From: Bacteroidales bacterium
GTDB lineage: Bacteria; Bacteroidota; Bacteroidia; Bacteroidales; UBA10428
Reading direction: 5' to 3'
NCBI GenBank assembly: GCA_016928305.1
Contig: JAFGKY010000062.1
Location: forward strand, 62,001 to 126,000
DNA length: 64,000 nucleotides
Below are positions 16,415 to 24,714 of this stretch, piece by piece (the first letter of the stretch is position 1; every line of letters starts with the position of its first letter). The position numbers and the translations under genes were made by a program. The notes under the pieces were generated by a model. It saw only the letters and a program-made list of their open reading frames with translations. It did not search any database and was not told where the DNA came from.

Positions 16415-17308
16415 ATGGTATTGAAAAACAACAAAATTGCTTTTCTGTATGCCGGAATGGCAATGTTATGCTGGTCAACTGTCGCAGTGGCTTTCAAACG
16501 AGCGCTGGAAAGTCTGAGTGTTGCGCAGTTGTTGTTAATTGCCAATTATGTAGCCCTGCTTGCACTGATCATACAGGTAGCTATCCGGGGGAAAATCAGT
16601 GTATGTTTCCATCAGACCCGCAGACAGCTTTTGTCTTCCATGCTACTGGGATTGCTGAATCCGTTTGTATATTACCTCATATTGTTTAAGGCATACTACC
16701 TGTTACCGGCTCAGGTTGCACAACCCATTAATTTCATATGGCCGATCATGCTGATGTTGCTTTCTGTTCCTTTACTCGGACAAAAACTGCATGTCGTCAG
16801 TCTGATTGCTCTGTTGGTAAGTTTCAGCGGCGTTCTCATACTATCGCTTCAGGGCCGCATTGATATTTTTGCCATTGAGGAGCCCGTTGGTGTTATGCTG
16901 GCTTTATCTTCCTCAATTATCTGGGCATTATACTGGATCTTTAACCTGAAAGATAAACGCGATGATCAGATTAAACTGCTGGTAAATTTCTTCTTTTCAT
17001 CGGTTTATATAACAGCCTGGTGCCTTCTGACAGGTGAACTGAGAGGGATCCCCTGTTCCGGCATTCTTCCTGCTGTTTATTCAGGATTATTTGAGATGGG
17101 AATTACCTTTGTCCTGTGGATGAAAGCGTTGCAATATGCCACGACCACAGCGAAAGTTTCGAATCTGATTTATATCACTCCCTTCGTTTCGCTGATCTTT
17201 ATCCATTTGTTCCTGCATGAAAAAATATACCTGACTTCGGTAACCGGCCTCATGTTGATTATTACCGGCATTTTCATTCAACAATATGGTGTGAAAGAAA
17301 AAAAGTAA
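16415..17308 (+). CDS. EamA/DMT-family permease
   Basis: A 297-residue inner-membrane protein with about ten hydrophobic helices arranged as two EamA repeats (roughly 10-140 and 155-290). Marks of the drug/metabolite transporter family are the N-terminal AGMAMLCWSTVAVAFKRALE, the end-of-first-repeat PINFIWPIMLMLLSVPLLGQ, and the second-repeat end YITPFVSLIFIHLFLHEKIY. Substrates of this family range from amino acids to nucleosides and cannot be told from sequence. The closest described group is that of aromatic amino acid exporters such as YddG, but this is a tentative guess. It is upstream of ruvC on the same strand with a 93-bp gap. Confidence 0.85.
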   Translation: MVLKNNKIAFLYAGMAMLCWSTVAVAFKRALESLSVAQLLLIANYVALLALIIQVAIRGKISVCFHQTRRQLLSSMLLGLLNPFVYYLILFKAYYLLPAQVAQPINFIWPIMLMLLSVPLLGQKLHVVSLIALLVSFSGVLILSLQGRIDIFAIEEPVGVMLALSSSIIWALYWIFNLKDKRDDQIKLLVNFFFSSVYITAWCLLTGELRGIPCSGILPAVYSGLFEMGITFVLWMKALQYATTTAKVSNLIYITPFVSLIFIHLFLHEKIYLTSVTGLMLIITGIFIQQYGVKEKK

Positions 17309-17401
17309 GGAAAATGTTGACGATATTTGTACCACCACGACGCAATTTTCAATACCCCTTCGGGGCATTAATATGAATGATTCCAAAAAAGATATTATTG
17401 T

Positions 17402-17956
17402 ATGACAGGCACCACAACCATCATACTGGGCATTGATCCCGGAACCAACATTATGGGTTACGGTTTAATAAAGACCGGGGAAAAGGATCCCGTACTCATT
17501 GATTTTGGTTGTGTTGAAATGCAAAAATTCAATAATTATTATGAGAAGCTGCGGTGCATATTCGACCGGACACTGCAGCTGGTAGACGAGTACAAACCCG
17601 TTGCCCTGGCCATTGAATCGCAGTTTTACGGCAACAATGTGCAGTCGATGCTGAAACTCGGAAGGGCACAGGGAGCGGCCATTTCAGCGGCGCTCTACCG
17701 TTCGGTGCCGGTTTTCGAATATGCCCCAAGAAAGATCAAACAGTCCATCACCGGTTACGGAAACGCTTCGAAAGAACAGATAGCTGCCCTGCTGCAAAAG
17801 TTAATGAAATTCGACACCCTGCCGGACAGACTTGATGCGACGGATGGCCTGGCTGTTGCGGTTTGTCATTTTTATCAGCAGGGGAAAAATAAATCTGTCG
17901 GTAAATACAAAGGATGGGATGATTATATCCGGAAAAATCCGGGACGGATTAGCTGA
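17402..17956 (+). CDS. ruvC: Holliday junction resolvase RuvC
   Basis: A 184-residue RNase H-fold endonuclease that cuts Holliday junctions with RuvAB. The catalytic acidic residues are visible: Asp12 in ILGIDPGTNIMGYG, Glu72 in LAIESQFYGNN, and the paired acids in DRLDATDGLAVAVCH near the C-terminus. The segment MLKLGRAQGAAISAA and PRKIKQSITGYGNASKEQI (DNA-binding, conserved Gly-Asn) are typical. ruvA and ruvB are not adjacent, as is usual in this phylum. Confidence 0.95.
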   Translation: MTGTTTIILGIDPGTNIMGYGLIKTGEKDPVLIDFGCVEMQKFNNYYEKLRCIFDRTLQLVDEYKPVALAIESQFYGNNVQSMLKLGRAQGAAISAALYRSVPVFEYAPRKIKQSITGYGNASKEQIAALLQKLMKFDTLPDRLDATDGLAVAVCHFYQQGKNKSVGKYKGWDDYIRKNPGRIS

Positions 17957-18245
17957 ATTGTCATTAAGAAACAATAATCCAGGTTAATACAACAAGGAAT
18001 TATTAAGAACCATTCTAAATTGGGGGGGTATTGACACGGGCCTTTCTATTTCATATATTTCATACGTTTTTGGCAAGCTGATTTGATATTCATGATCCTT
18101 CGCTATGGAGAAATGATGTGAAGGATTTTAGAGGGAAGAGAAATTTATTGTTATCAGATATAATATAATTTCATTTGGTATCCGTTATTAATTAAATAAG
18201 GTTCTCTTAAATTATTGATAAATAATGTTTTACAATTGTCTTTTG

Positions 18246-18306
18246 TCCTCAAGCCGGACGGGCTTTTACTTTTCTCCTTGATGAGAAAAGTAAACAAAAG
18301 AATCAA
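18246..18306. repeat. Dispersed-type repeat with AT-rich hairpin
   Basis: Positions 18268-18291 form a hairpin with 8-bp arms ACTTTTCT/AGAAAAGT and an 8-nt loop. The surrounding words (GGACGGGCTTTTACTTTTC, then GTAAACAAAAGAATCAAA) resemble short extragenic repeats I know from many Bacteroidota genomes, which often produce false upstream extensions of ORFs, as here for the gene at 18317. The rest of the gap 17957-18245 shows nothing clear. Confidence 0.5.
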
Positions 18307-18316
18307 ACCAACAGTT

Positions 18317-19201
18317 ATGAAAAAGGCCGTTTTTACAATTTACCTGATATATATTGTATTCTTTCACAATGCTTTTAGTCAGGAATTTAGTTTTACAATG
18401 ACTTTTTGTGATGCTGTCGGAAACACCGACACACTTACAATAGGTTATGACACTACAGCGACAGATTCGTTAGATTCTGAATTTGGAGAAATAAATATTA
18501 TTGATATTGAATTGGATTCAGTATTTGATATCAGAGTAACAAATGAGTGGAAAATCAGAGCATGGATTGGATATCAGTATAAATCAAAATATCATCTAAA
18601 AAAACAAATTGTTAATAAAAACTGTGACACATGGGCAGATCCTGTAAGTATTGACATAAAATGCAGCCACTGGCCGGTTACGGCAAAATGGGACAGCAAT
18701 CTGTTCATAGGTGATCCATGCCGTGAAGGAAGTGTGTTTACAAGTTTGAATCCCGGATGTTGGTGGGATGTATGTGGGAAAAGTAGTTTATATTACTGCA
18801 TATTTTCCGAACAGACTAAAGTTACATTCTCTTCCAATGCCGATGAGTATTTTTACCCCGGAGATTTTGGTCAGGATTCATATATAAACTCAGATCATGA
18901 TACCATATCGGTCTTCTGGGTGGCTATAGGGACAAATGCAATCTGGTCATATATTGATAAGGATACATATGATAATTATATGGTTTTGTATCCGAATCCA
19001 TCACATGATTATATAAGAATAGACTTTAAGAATTCCGTAAATATTAAAAGTATCGAAGTTTATAACCTAACAGGAAGAAAGCAGGATGTTGCTGTTCGTG
19101 ACAATGAAATTGATATAAGCAAATTGATAAACGGGTTTTATTATGTCAGGATAATAAATAATGAAAACAGGATCTTAGTGAGAAAGTTTATTAAATATTA
19201 G
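18317..19201 (+). CDS. Secreted protein with type IX sorting domain, function unknown
   Basis: The ATG at 18317 starts a normal signal peptide (MKKAVFTIYLIYIVFFHNAFSQ). The in-frame upstream extension to 18215 is translated repeat sequence and is left out. The 294-residue protein has a Cys- and Trp-containing, beta-rich body (CDTWADPVSIDIKCSHWPV, NPGCWWDVCGKSSLYYC), suggesting disulfides in a secreted fold. The C-terminal 75 residues are a type A Por sorting domain: VLYPNPSHDYIRIDF, KSIEVYNLTGRKQ, LINGFYYVRIIN, ending VRKFIKY. Expected to pass through the type IX system to the cell surface. No enzyme family recognised. Confidence 0.8.
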   Translation: MKKAVFTIYLIYIVFFHNAFSQEFSFTMTFCDAVGNTDTLTIGYDTTATDSLDSEFGEINIIDIELDSVFDIRVTNEWKIRAWIGYQYKSKYHLKKQIVNKNCDTWADPVSIDIKCSHWPVTAKWDSNLFIGDPCREGSVFTSLNPGCWWDVCGKSSLYYCIFSEQTKVTFSSNADEYFYPGDFGQDSYINSDHDTISVFWVAIGTNAIWSYIDKDTYDNYMVLYPNPSHDYIRIDFKNSVNIKSIEVYNLTGRKQDVAVRDNEIDISKLINGFYYVRIINNENRILVRKFIKY

Positions 19202-19212
19202 CCCTGCAATGG

Positions 19213-19255
19213 GTATAGTCTGGTTGTCTGGTGGCCTTCTGGTCTATGACTATAC
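19213..19255. repeat. Inverted repeat downstream of the T9SS gene
   Basis: GTATAGTC (19213-19220) and GACTATAC (19248-19255) form an 8-bp stem with a 27-nt loop rich in TGG words. There is no following U tract, so it is not a normal terminator; it could be a transcript-end stabiliser or a repeat remnant. Confidence 0.35.
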
Positions 19256-19419
19256 TTAGTGTGGGTTAGCAATGTAAAAATATATTACTAAAGCAAAAAA
19301 GGTACAAGTTATCCCGATGACTCAGGATTATACCTGAACCCGTTTTTTGTTTCTTATTCCTTCAGACAATCTACGTTAGTAAGTAATAAATTTTTATTGT
19401 TGATTTACATCCTGGGGAT

Positions 19420-19821
19420 TTATAGTAAGTCAAGACTGCTTCGAATTTTCTCAGCAATTTCTTCAAATTCCTCCGATGTAAGTTTCAGTTTTGGTCTGGC
19501 AAAATTAATATCTCCCAGGTCGTTAATGGGAATTAGGTGAATATGGGCATGGGGCACTTCAAGACCAAGTACAGCAACCCCAACCCTTTTACATGGAACA
19601 CTTTTACCGATGGCACGGGCAACTTTTTTGGCAAATACCGCAATGCCCGCCATTGTTTCATCGGAAAGATCAAACAGGTAATCGGTTTCCTCTTTCGGAA
19701 CAACCAGTGTATGACCTTTCGCAAGCGGATTAATATCAAGAAAGGCAAAATAGTCATCGCTTTCCGCTATTTTATAACAGGGAATTTCTCCTTTAATGAT
19801 GCGGGTAAATATAGTTGTCAT
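19420..19821 (-). CDS. HIT-family nucleotide hydrolase
   Basis: A 133-residue histidine-triad protein. It shows the HIT start TIFTRIIKGEIPCYKIAESD, LDINPLAKGHTLVVPKEETDY in the core, and the triad HAHIHLIP near residue 96, which is the HxHxHxx active site. HIT proteins hydrolyse nucleoside phosphoramidates or AMP-linked substrates. In this phylum it often lies directly downstream of greA, as it does here (same strand, 255 bp apart), suggesting a conserved pairing. Confidence 0.93.
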   Translation of the reverse strand: MTTIFTRIIKGEIPCYKIAESDDYFAFLDINPLAKGHTLVVPKEETDYLFDLSDETMAGIAVFAKKVARAIGKSVPCKRVGVAVLGLEVPHAHIHLIPINDLGDINFARPKLKLTSEEFEEIAEKIRSSLDLL

Positions 19822-20076
19822 AGGATTACGGGGTATTTAGTTTGATCTGCATAGCAAGGGTCAGGAATCAAGACAAAAGATCAAAGATAAAAAAGACGGT
19901 AAAAAATAACAACAACAATCATAACCACCACAACCCTTAGAACCTTCAGCACAGAAACCATGAGATTGCGATTCCATATACTGTAAACAAGAAAAATAAG
20001 GACGCCGAACATGAACATCGAACAAGGAACGCTGAATGTCGAATGTCATTGAAAAAAACAGAACACCATCCCATTT

Positions 20077-20550
20077 TCAGACGGATATCTCTATAATCTC
20101 AAAAGGTATTACCCCGATAGGTACCTTGATCTCCACGACATCCCCAACTTTTTTCCCGATGAGACCTTTCGCAATAGGTGTGCTGACCGCGATTTTTCCC
20201 TGTTTCAGGTCAGCCTCATTGTCCGAAACGATGGTATATTCCATCAGGGTATCGTTCTTCGTATTACGGATCTTAACCCGGTTCATGATCTGTATCCTGT
20301 CGGTATCGATCTTGGATCCGTCAATAATCCGGGAGTTTATAATACTTTCCTTGAGCTTATTGATCTTCATCTCAAGCATGCCCTGGGCTTCCTTGGCTGC
20401 TTCGTATTCAGCATTTTCAGTCAGATCGCCTTTATCCCGGGCGTCGGCAAGCAGTTTTGATATTGCCGGTCGTTCGACGTTCAACAGATGATCAAGCTCA
20501 TCTTTAAGCTTTTGTAATCCTTCTTCCGTAATGTAAGAAACCTTATTCAT
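20077..20550 (-). CDS. greA: Transcription elongation factor GreA
   Basis: A 157-residue GreA that rescues backtracked RNA polymerase. Start MNKVSYITEEGLQKLKDELD at 20550 is backed by a strong Shine-Dalgarno-like GGGAGG about 8 bases upstream, unusual in this genome. The N-terminal coiled coil (about 1-75) has the tip ARDKGDLTENAEYEAAKEAQ with the conserved acidic DLTENAEY, and the C-terminal FKBP-like domain has AVSTPIAKGLIGKKVGDVVE. An upstream ATG at 20619, in frame, would add 23 residues that are read from a terminator-like hairpin; I judge it not the main start. See the separate hairpin entry. Confidence 0.94.
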   Translation of the reverse strand: MNKVSYITEEGLQKLKDELDHLLNVERPAISKLLADARDKGDLTENAEYEAAKEAQGMLEMKINKLKESIINSRIIDGSKIDTDRIQIMNRVKIRNTKNDTLMEYTIVSDNEADLKQGKIAVSTPIAKGLIGKKVGDVVEIKVPIGVIPFEIIEISV

Positions 20551-20577
20551 AACGAAACCTCCCTGATTTAAGCATCG

Positions 20578-20614
20578 AAAAAAAAAGAATTCCGAAAAAA
20601 CCTTCCGGAACTCT
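20578..20614 (-). terminator. Terminator-like hairpin in the greA leader
   Basis: On the minus strand AGAGTTCCG pairs with CGGAATTCT (9 bp, one G-U) around an 11-nt loop, followed directly by a run of nine T. It has the form of an intrinsic terminator, 28 bp before the greA start. It could end transcripts from the upstream gene or act as an attenuator. Confidence 0.65.
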
Positions 20615-20706
20615 TTCATTTTCCTTCTATTATAATGAATTAAAAAATTATACTATTGTTGTTTGTTAAATGAGAAAAAATGCGTTGTTGAGTACCCCTA
20701 AATTAA

Positions 20707-21279
20707 TCAAATTCCCCTTCTTTTCAAAATTTCTGAATAAATAACTGCTTTTCTCCAGTCAATATTCTTACTATCAATGATTTCTGTGTCATCATTTTCA
20801 CTCCTGATTTCAGAATCACTGATTAGGCTGTAAGCTCCTGAGGAATCCGTGATGGAAGAATCGGCTAACGCATCAGAAATCATGGCTTCTTCTGTTGATT
20901 CAAAAACAGGCGTTCCTTCATAGTCTGCTTTTTCAGCATCCAGTCCTTCCCTTTCTATCGTATCGTATGGCTGATCTGGTTTACCATCTGCCTTTTCAAC
21001 TGAAAATTCGTCTTTTTCAATGAGATAACCATCATCTTCAATACCTTGTTCTTTCGTTTCCGTTGCATAGACCGGCCTGGGAACATCCATTTCAGGTACT
21101 CCGAAAATCTCAGCCAGTGGTCCGAGGTCGGGTTGAACTTCAGATTCCGGTTGAGTCCTTATCTCACCGGACATGCGTCTTTGCTGTGACTGTCGCTTTT
21201 GCCTGTTACGGTATATACTTACCAGCAATCCGACAACACCGATTGCGATATATATTATGAGTTCAATAATATCATCCAT
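20707..21279 (-). CDS. Single-pass membrane protein with acidic cytoplasmic tail, unknown
   Basis: Starting at 21279, the 190-residue protein begins MDDIIELIIYIAIGVVGLLV, one N-terminal transmembrane helix, then a basic stop-transfer patch (SIYRNRQKRQSQQRR). The rest is low-complexity, rich in Asp, Glu and Ser (LADSSITDSSGAYSLISDSE), and ends with WRKAVIYSEILKRRGI. The hydrophobic start plus short conserved C-terminal helix is a layout seen in uncharacterised Bacteroidota proteins. An upstream in-frame ATG at 21339 gives only unconserved sequence. No function can be assigned. Confidence 0.7.
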   Translation of the reverse strand: MDDIIELIIYIAIGVVGLLVSIYRNRQKRQSQQRRMSGEIRTQPESEVQPDLGPLAEIFGVPEMDVPRPVYATETKEQGIEDDGYLIEKDEFSVEKADGKPDQPYDTIEREGLDAEKADYEGTPVFESTEEAMISDALADSSITDSSGAYSLISDSEIRSENDDTEIIDSKNIDWRKAVIYSEILKRRGI

Positions 21280-21353
21280 GGCACTAAAATTTTCCGGTTG
21301 ATATATGTCAGGATTCAATATAACGTTACAAAGATACAAATTATTTATACCTT

Positions 21354-21659
21354 TTATCGCTTTGGTCTTTTACGGCAGAAATGCTTTTCCAGCCAGTTTT
21401 CCTGGTTCTTCCTGTTGTATCTCCTGGCCCTTTTATCAGCTTCTTTCATGCTTTTTTGTGTAGTTTTGGTTTGTATCTCGCGTCTGTGCTTGATGGTTTT
21501 CTTCCGGATCTTCTGATAGTGCTTCTTATGAAGCTTTTGTATCAGTTCTCTTTTTTTTTCGGCTTTTTTAACGGTTCTGGTCTGCCCCGACAGAGGCGGA
21601 AACACTGCAATAAACAGTACAATTATGAGTGCAAAAATCCGTTTATAGTTAAAATGCAT
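21354..21659 (-). CDS. Small secreted, highly basic protein
   Basis: From the ATG at 21659 the protein is 101 residues: a signal peptide (MHFNYKRIFALIIVLFIAVF, cleavage near PLSGQ) and a strongly basic, helical mature part (KKAEKKRELIQKLHKKHYQK, KRARRYNRKNQENWLEKHF). Periplasmic or secreted location is predicted. Similar short Lys/Arg-rich exported proteins of unknown role are common in Bacteroidota. It lies 74 bp upstream of the membrane protein gene on the same strand and overlaps no other gene if this start is used. Confidence 0.6.
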   Translation of the reverse strand: MHFNYKRIFALIIVLFIAVFPPLSGQTRTVKKAEKKRELIQKLHKKHYQKIRKKTIKHRREIQTKTTQKSMKEADKRARRYNRKNQENWLEKHFCRKRPKR

Positions 21660-21687
21660 TAATTTTGTTACCCTATATACTGAAGTA

Positions 21688-22149
21688 TTGAAAAATAACA
21701 AATATTTATTTAAAAGCCTATTTTTTACGGTAATGTTTTTAATGCTTCCGCATGGATGTGTTGAAGAAACCGATGACGTCGTACCTGACGTTCCGGTTAA
21801 TGTTACCCTGCCGCTGATCCATTATAATCTGTCACCGGCCAGTTCACTGATCGTCACCAGCCAAATGGTTTCAACCGTTTCCCTGGGTTATGACAACAAC
21901 GGCATAATCGTTTACCGTGATATCAGTGAATTCTATGCCTATGACCGCACCTGTCCCTATCATATTGAAAAAAGCATAGCCGTTGAAATTTCGGATAATC
22001 CTTTATACGCTGAATGTCCGGTATGTCATAGTAAATACCAGCTCTGGTTTAACGGATTTCCGACAGACAGTGGTCCGGCCAGGAATCCGCTTAAGAGCTA
22101 TCATGTTACGTATTACCCAAACAGCAATACCCTGCATATTTATAATTAA
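21688..22149 (+). CDS. Rieske-like lipoprotein with shifted metal ligands
   Basis: A 153-residue exported protein; the N-terminus ends in LPHGC, a lipobox, so it is probably membrane-anchored. The region FYAYDRTCPYHIEKSIAVEI and then AECPVCHSKYQLW resembles the two ligand boxes of a Rieske [2Fe-2S] domain, followed by the usual PLKSYHVTYYPNSNTLHIY tail. In canonical Rieske proteins the boxes are CxH and CxxH. Here the first is C-P-Y-H and the second C-P-V-C-H, so the spacing is one residue off in both. The cluster may be altered, replaced by another metal or lost. Divergent from the small basic protein, and separated from ahcY by a perfect terminator. Confidence 0.75.
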   Translation: MKNNKYLFKSLFFTVMFLMLPHGCVEETDDVVPDVPVNVTLPLIHYNLSPASSLIVTSQMVSTVSLGYDNNGIIVYRDISEFYAYDRTCPYHIEKSIAVEISDNPLYAECPVCHSKYQLWFNGFPTDSGPARNPLKSYHVTYYPNSNTLHIYN

Positions 22150-22151
22150 AA

Positions 22152-22184
22152 CAAAAATCCCCGGGTATAATCCGGGGATTTTTG
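22152..22184. terminator. Bidirectional terminator between the Rieske-like gene and ahcY
   Basis: A perfect 13-bp stem (22152-22164 with 22172-22184) around a 7-nt loop; arms start CAAAAATCCCCGG. A-run on one side and T-run on the other make it work for both convergent genes. Confidence 0.88.
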
Positions 22185-22187
22185 TTG

Positions 22188-23609
22188 TTAATACCTGTAA
22201 TGTTCCGGTTTGAATGGTCCTTCTTTAGGGACACCAATATAATCAGCCTGTTCGTTTGTGAGTTTTGTAAGTTTCACGCCCAGCTTATCAAGGTGAAGCC
22301 GGGCCACTTCCTCATCCAGTTTTTTGGGAAGTCTGTAAACGTCAATGGCATAATTGCTTTTCCATAAATCAATTTGCGCCAGTACCTGATTGGAAAAGGA
22401 ATTGCTCATTACAAACGAAGGGTGTCCGGTTGCGCATCCCAGGTTCACCAGGCGTCCTTCAGCCAGCATAAACATGGTATGGCCATCGGGGAAAATATAT
22501 TTGTCTACCTGGGGTTTAATATTGATTTTCCGGATGCCCGGCAATGCATTCAGTTTATCAACCTGTATTTCATTATCAAAATGTCCTATATTGCACACAA
22601 TCGACTGGTCCTTCATTTGTTTCATATGCTCCAGGGTAATCACATCGCGGTTTCCCGTAGCGGTAACAAAAATATTTCCCTCCTTTAAAGCCTCCTCCAG
22701 GGTGGTCACCTCAAATCCTTCCATCGCAGCCTGCAGGGCACAAATCGGATCAATTTCCGTAACCAGAACCCGGGCACCGTATGCCCTCATGGAACGGGCA
22801 GATCCTTTTCCAACGTCACCATAACCCAATACCACCACTACTTTGCCTGCAATCATTACATCGGTTGCACGTTTAATGCCGTCAGCCAATGATTCGCGGC
22901 AGCCATACAAATTATCAAATTTCGATTTGGTAACGGAATCATTTACATTGATTGCAGGAGCCAGCAATTCACCTTTTTCCATCATCTGATACAAACGGTG
23001 AACACCGGTTGTGGTCTCCTCAGAAATTCCTTTCCACTCGCTTACAAAACGGTGCCATTTACCAGGATTCTCCTGCATTAACTTTTTCAGCAATGCCAGA
23101 ATTACACCTTCCTCGGTGTTTGAAGGTGTTTTATCGAGTATCGATGCATCTTTTTCAGCTTTATAGCCAAGATGCATTAACAGTGTAGCATCTCCTCCGT
23201 CGTCTACAACCAGGTTAGGGCCCTTGTCATCCGGAAAGGATAATGCCTGATTGGTGCACCACCAGTATTCTTCCAGCGTTTCGCCCTTCCATGCAAAGAC
23301 AGGAATTCCGGCTTTGGCGATGGCAGCAGCAGCATGATCCTGTGTGGAGAAAATGTTACAGCTTGCCCATCTTACATTGGCTCCCAATGCAACCAGGGTT
23401 TCGATCAGTACGGCAGTTTGGATTGTCATGTGCAACGAGCCGGAAATCCTTGCTCCCTGCAAGGGTTTCTGACTTGTATATTGTTTACGGATTGCCATCA
23501 ATCCGGGCATTTCTTTTTCGGCAATCTCTATTTCCTTCCGGCCAAAATCAGCCAGCGTAATATCCTTAACCTTATAAGGCAAGGTTTCAACCATTGTTTT
23601 TGTGTTCAT
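22188..23609 (-). CDS. ahcY: Adenosylhomocysteinase
   Basis: S-adenosylhomocysteine hydrolase, splitting SAH to homocysteine and adenosine in the activated methyl cycle. From the ATG at 23609 it is 473 residues, the usual bacterial length including the about 40-residue insertion. Visible are [36 protein letters not shown], the NAD-binding stretch [20 protein letters not shown], and the C-terminus with [18 protein letters not shown] and KPEHYRY, which closes the neighbouring subunit's NAD site. The longer frame to 23663 adds an unconserved leader. ribF lies 50 bp upstream on the same strand, so they may be cotranscribed. Confidence 0.96.
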   Translation of the reverse strand: MNTKTMVETLPYKVKDITLADFGRKEIEIAEKEMPGLMAIRKQYTSQKPLQGARISGSLHMTIQTAVLIETLVALGANVRWASCNIFSTQDHAAAAIAKAGIPVFAWKGETLEEYWWCTNQALSFPDDKGPNLVVDDGGDATLLMHLGYKAEKDASILDKTPSNTEEGVILALLKKLMQENPGKWHRFVSEWKGISEETTTGVHRLYQMMEKGELLAPAINVNDSVTKSKFDNLYGCRESLADGIKRATDVMIAGKVVVVLGYGDVGKGSARSMRAYGARVLVTEIDPICALQAAMEGFEVTTLEEALKEGNIFVTATGNRDVITLEHMKQMKDQSIVCNIGHFDNEIQVDKLNALPGIRKINIKPQVDKYIFPDGHTMFMLAEGRLVNLGCATGHPSFVMSNSFSNQVLAQIDLWKSNYAIDVYRLPKKLDEEVARLHLDKLGVKLTKLTNEQADYIGVPKEGPFKPEHYRY

Positions 23610-23659
23610 TCGATTTATTATTATTTTTTTAATACGCAATAATGAAAAAAAAAGTTTTA

Positions 23660-24592
23660 TCAATCCCTGAAACGCACCATAATTAACCTTTTATCCTCAT
23701 CCAATTGTTTTATAAGATCATTTACAGATGCAAATTTAATCTCATTCCGGATTCTATCCTTAAAAAACAGTTTTATTGGTTTTTCATATATATTTTCCTC
23801 AAAATTAAAAATATGCACTTCCACTGTCTGTTTATGGTCCTGGCTTTCAATAGTCGGCCGGACTCCAATATTAGCCATACCCTGGAAAAACTGCCCGCCT
23901 ATTTGCACATCAACAGCATATACACCGTTTTTAGGCACGAGCTTCTGCATTTCGTTTATGGCTATATTGGCAGTAGGATATCCCAGTTTCCTGCCCATGC
24001 GATTACCCGCAACGACTTTCCCCTGTAAAAAATACCTGTATCCCAAAGCTTCGTTGGCAAATACAATATTGCCAAGCGCAATATTACGGCGAATTGCGGA
24101 TGAACTGACATGGGCATTGTTTATGATAACAGGGCTCATGCGTTCGGCTGAGAATCCATATTGCGATGAACTTTGCAACAGGCTTTCGAAAGTACCTTGC
24201 CTGTCCCTTCCAAAATGATGATTGTACCCGACAATAACATTACGGGCCTTGACTTTTTCGACAAGATAATACCGGATAAAATCTTCATACGTTGTCCGTG
24301 CAAATTCTTTTGTAAAAGGGATGATCAATAGATGATCGACACCCAGCGTACGGATAAGCTCAATCTTCTCATCCAGGGTAGTAAGGAATCGCAGTTCTTT
24401 ATTTTCGGGATGAAGAACAATTTGCGGATGAGGCCATAAGGAAATAACCACTGTTTCACTTCCGTATGCGGAAGCCAATTCTTTAATTCTCTTTATGATC
24501 CGTTGGTGCCCGGTGTGCACGCCGTCAAAAATGCCGATGGTAGCCACGGCATTCTGGCTTTGAATCATGGATATGTCGTGGTAAACATTCAA
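23660..24592 (-). CDS. ribF: Bifunctional riboflavin kinase/FAD synthetase
   Basis: A 310-residue enzyme making FMN then FAD. The N-terminal nucleotidyltransferase domain (about 15-180) has [18 protein letters not shown] with the (H)xGH motif, VISLWPHPQ, and [14 protein letters not shown]. The C-terminal riboflavin kinase domain (about 185-305) has [28 protein letters not shown] (PTAN metal/ATP site), NGVYAVDV and [20 protein letters not shown]. Start at 24592 matches the family. Upstream TATTTTTG box at 24621-24628; divergent from glgB. Confidence 0.95.
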   Translation of the reverse strand: MNVYHDISMIQSQNAVATIGIFDGVHTGHQRIIKRIKELASAYGSETVVISLWPHPQIVLHPENKELRFLTTLDEKIELIRTLGVDHLLIIPFTKEFARTTYEDFIRYYLVEKVKARNVIVGYNHHFGRDRQGTFESLLQSSSQYGFSAERMSPVIINNAHVSSSAIRRNIALGNIVFANEALGYRYFLQGKVVAGNRMGRKLGYPTANIAINEMQKLVPKNGVYAVDVQIGGQFFQGMANIGVRPTIESQDHKQTVEVHIFNFEENIYEKPIKLFFKDRIRNEIKFASVNDLIKQLDEDKRLIMVRFRD

Positions 24593-24620
24593 ACGTTATC
24601 GGTTTTATGGTGGAAAAGTG

Positions 24621-24628
24621 CAAAAATA
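24621..24628 (-). promoter_or_regulatory. -7 box for ribF
   Basis: TATTTTTG on the minus strand, matching TAnnTTTG, 28 bp before the ribF ATG. No good -33 TTG is visible. Confidence 0.4.
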
Positions 24629-24714
24629 ATACTTACCATTTAATTTTACTGTTATGAAAAATCAGTAAATTGGATTTTCATTAAATTGTTTTAAATAATA
24701 CTTTTTTCAAACAT

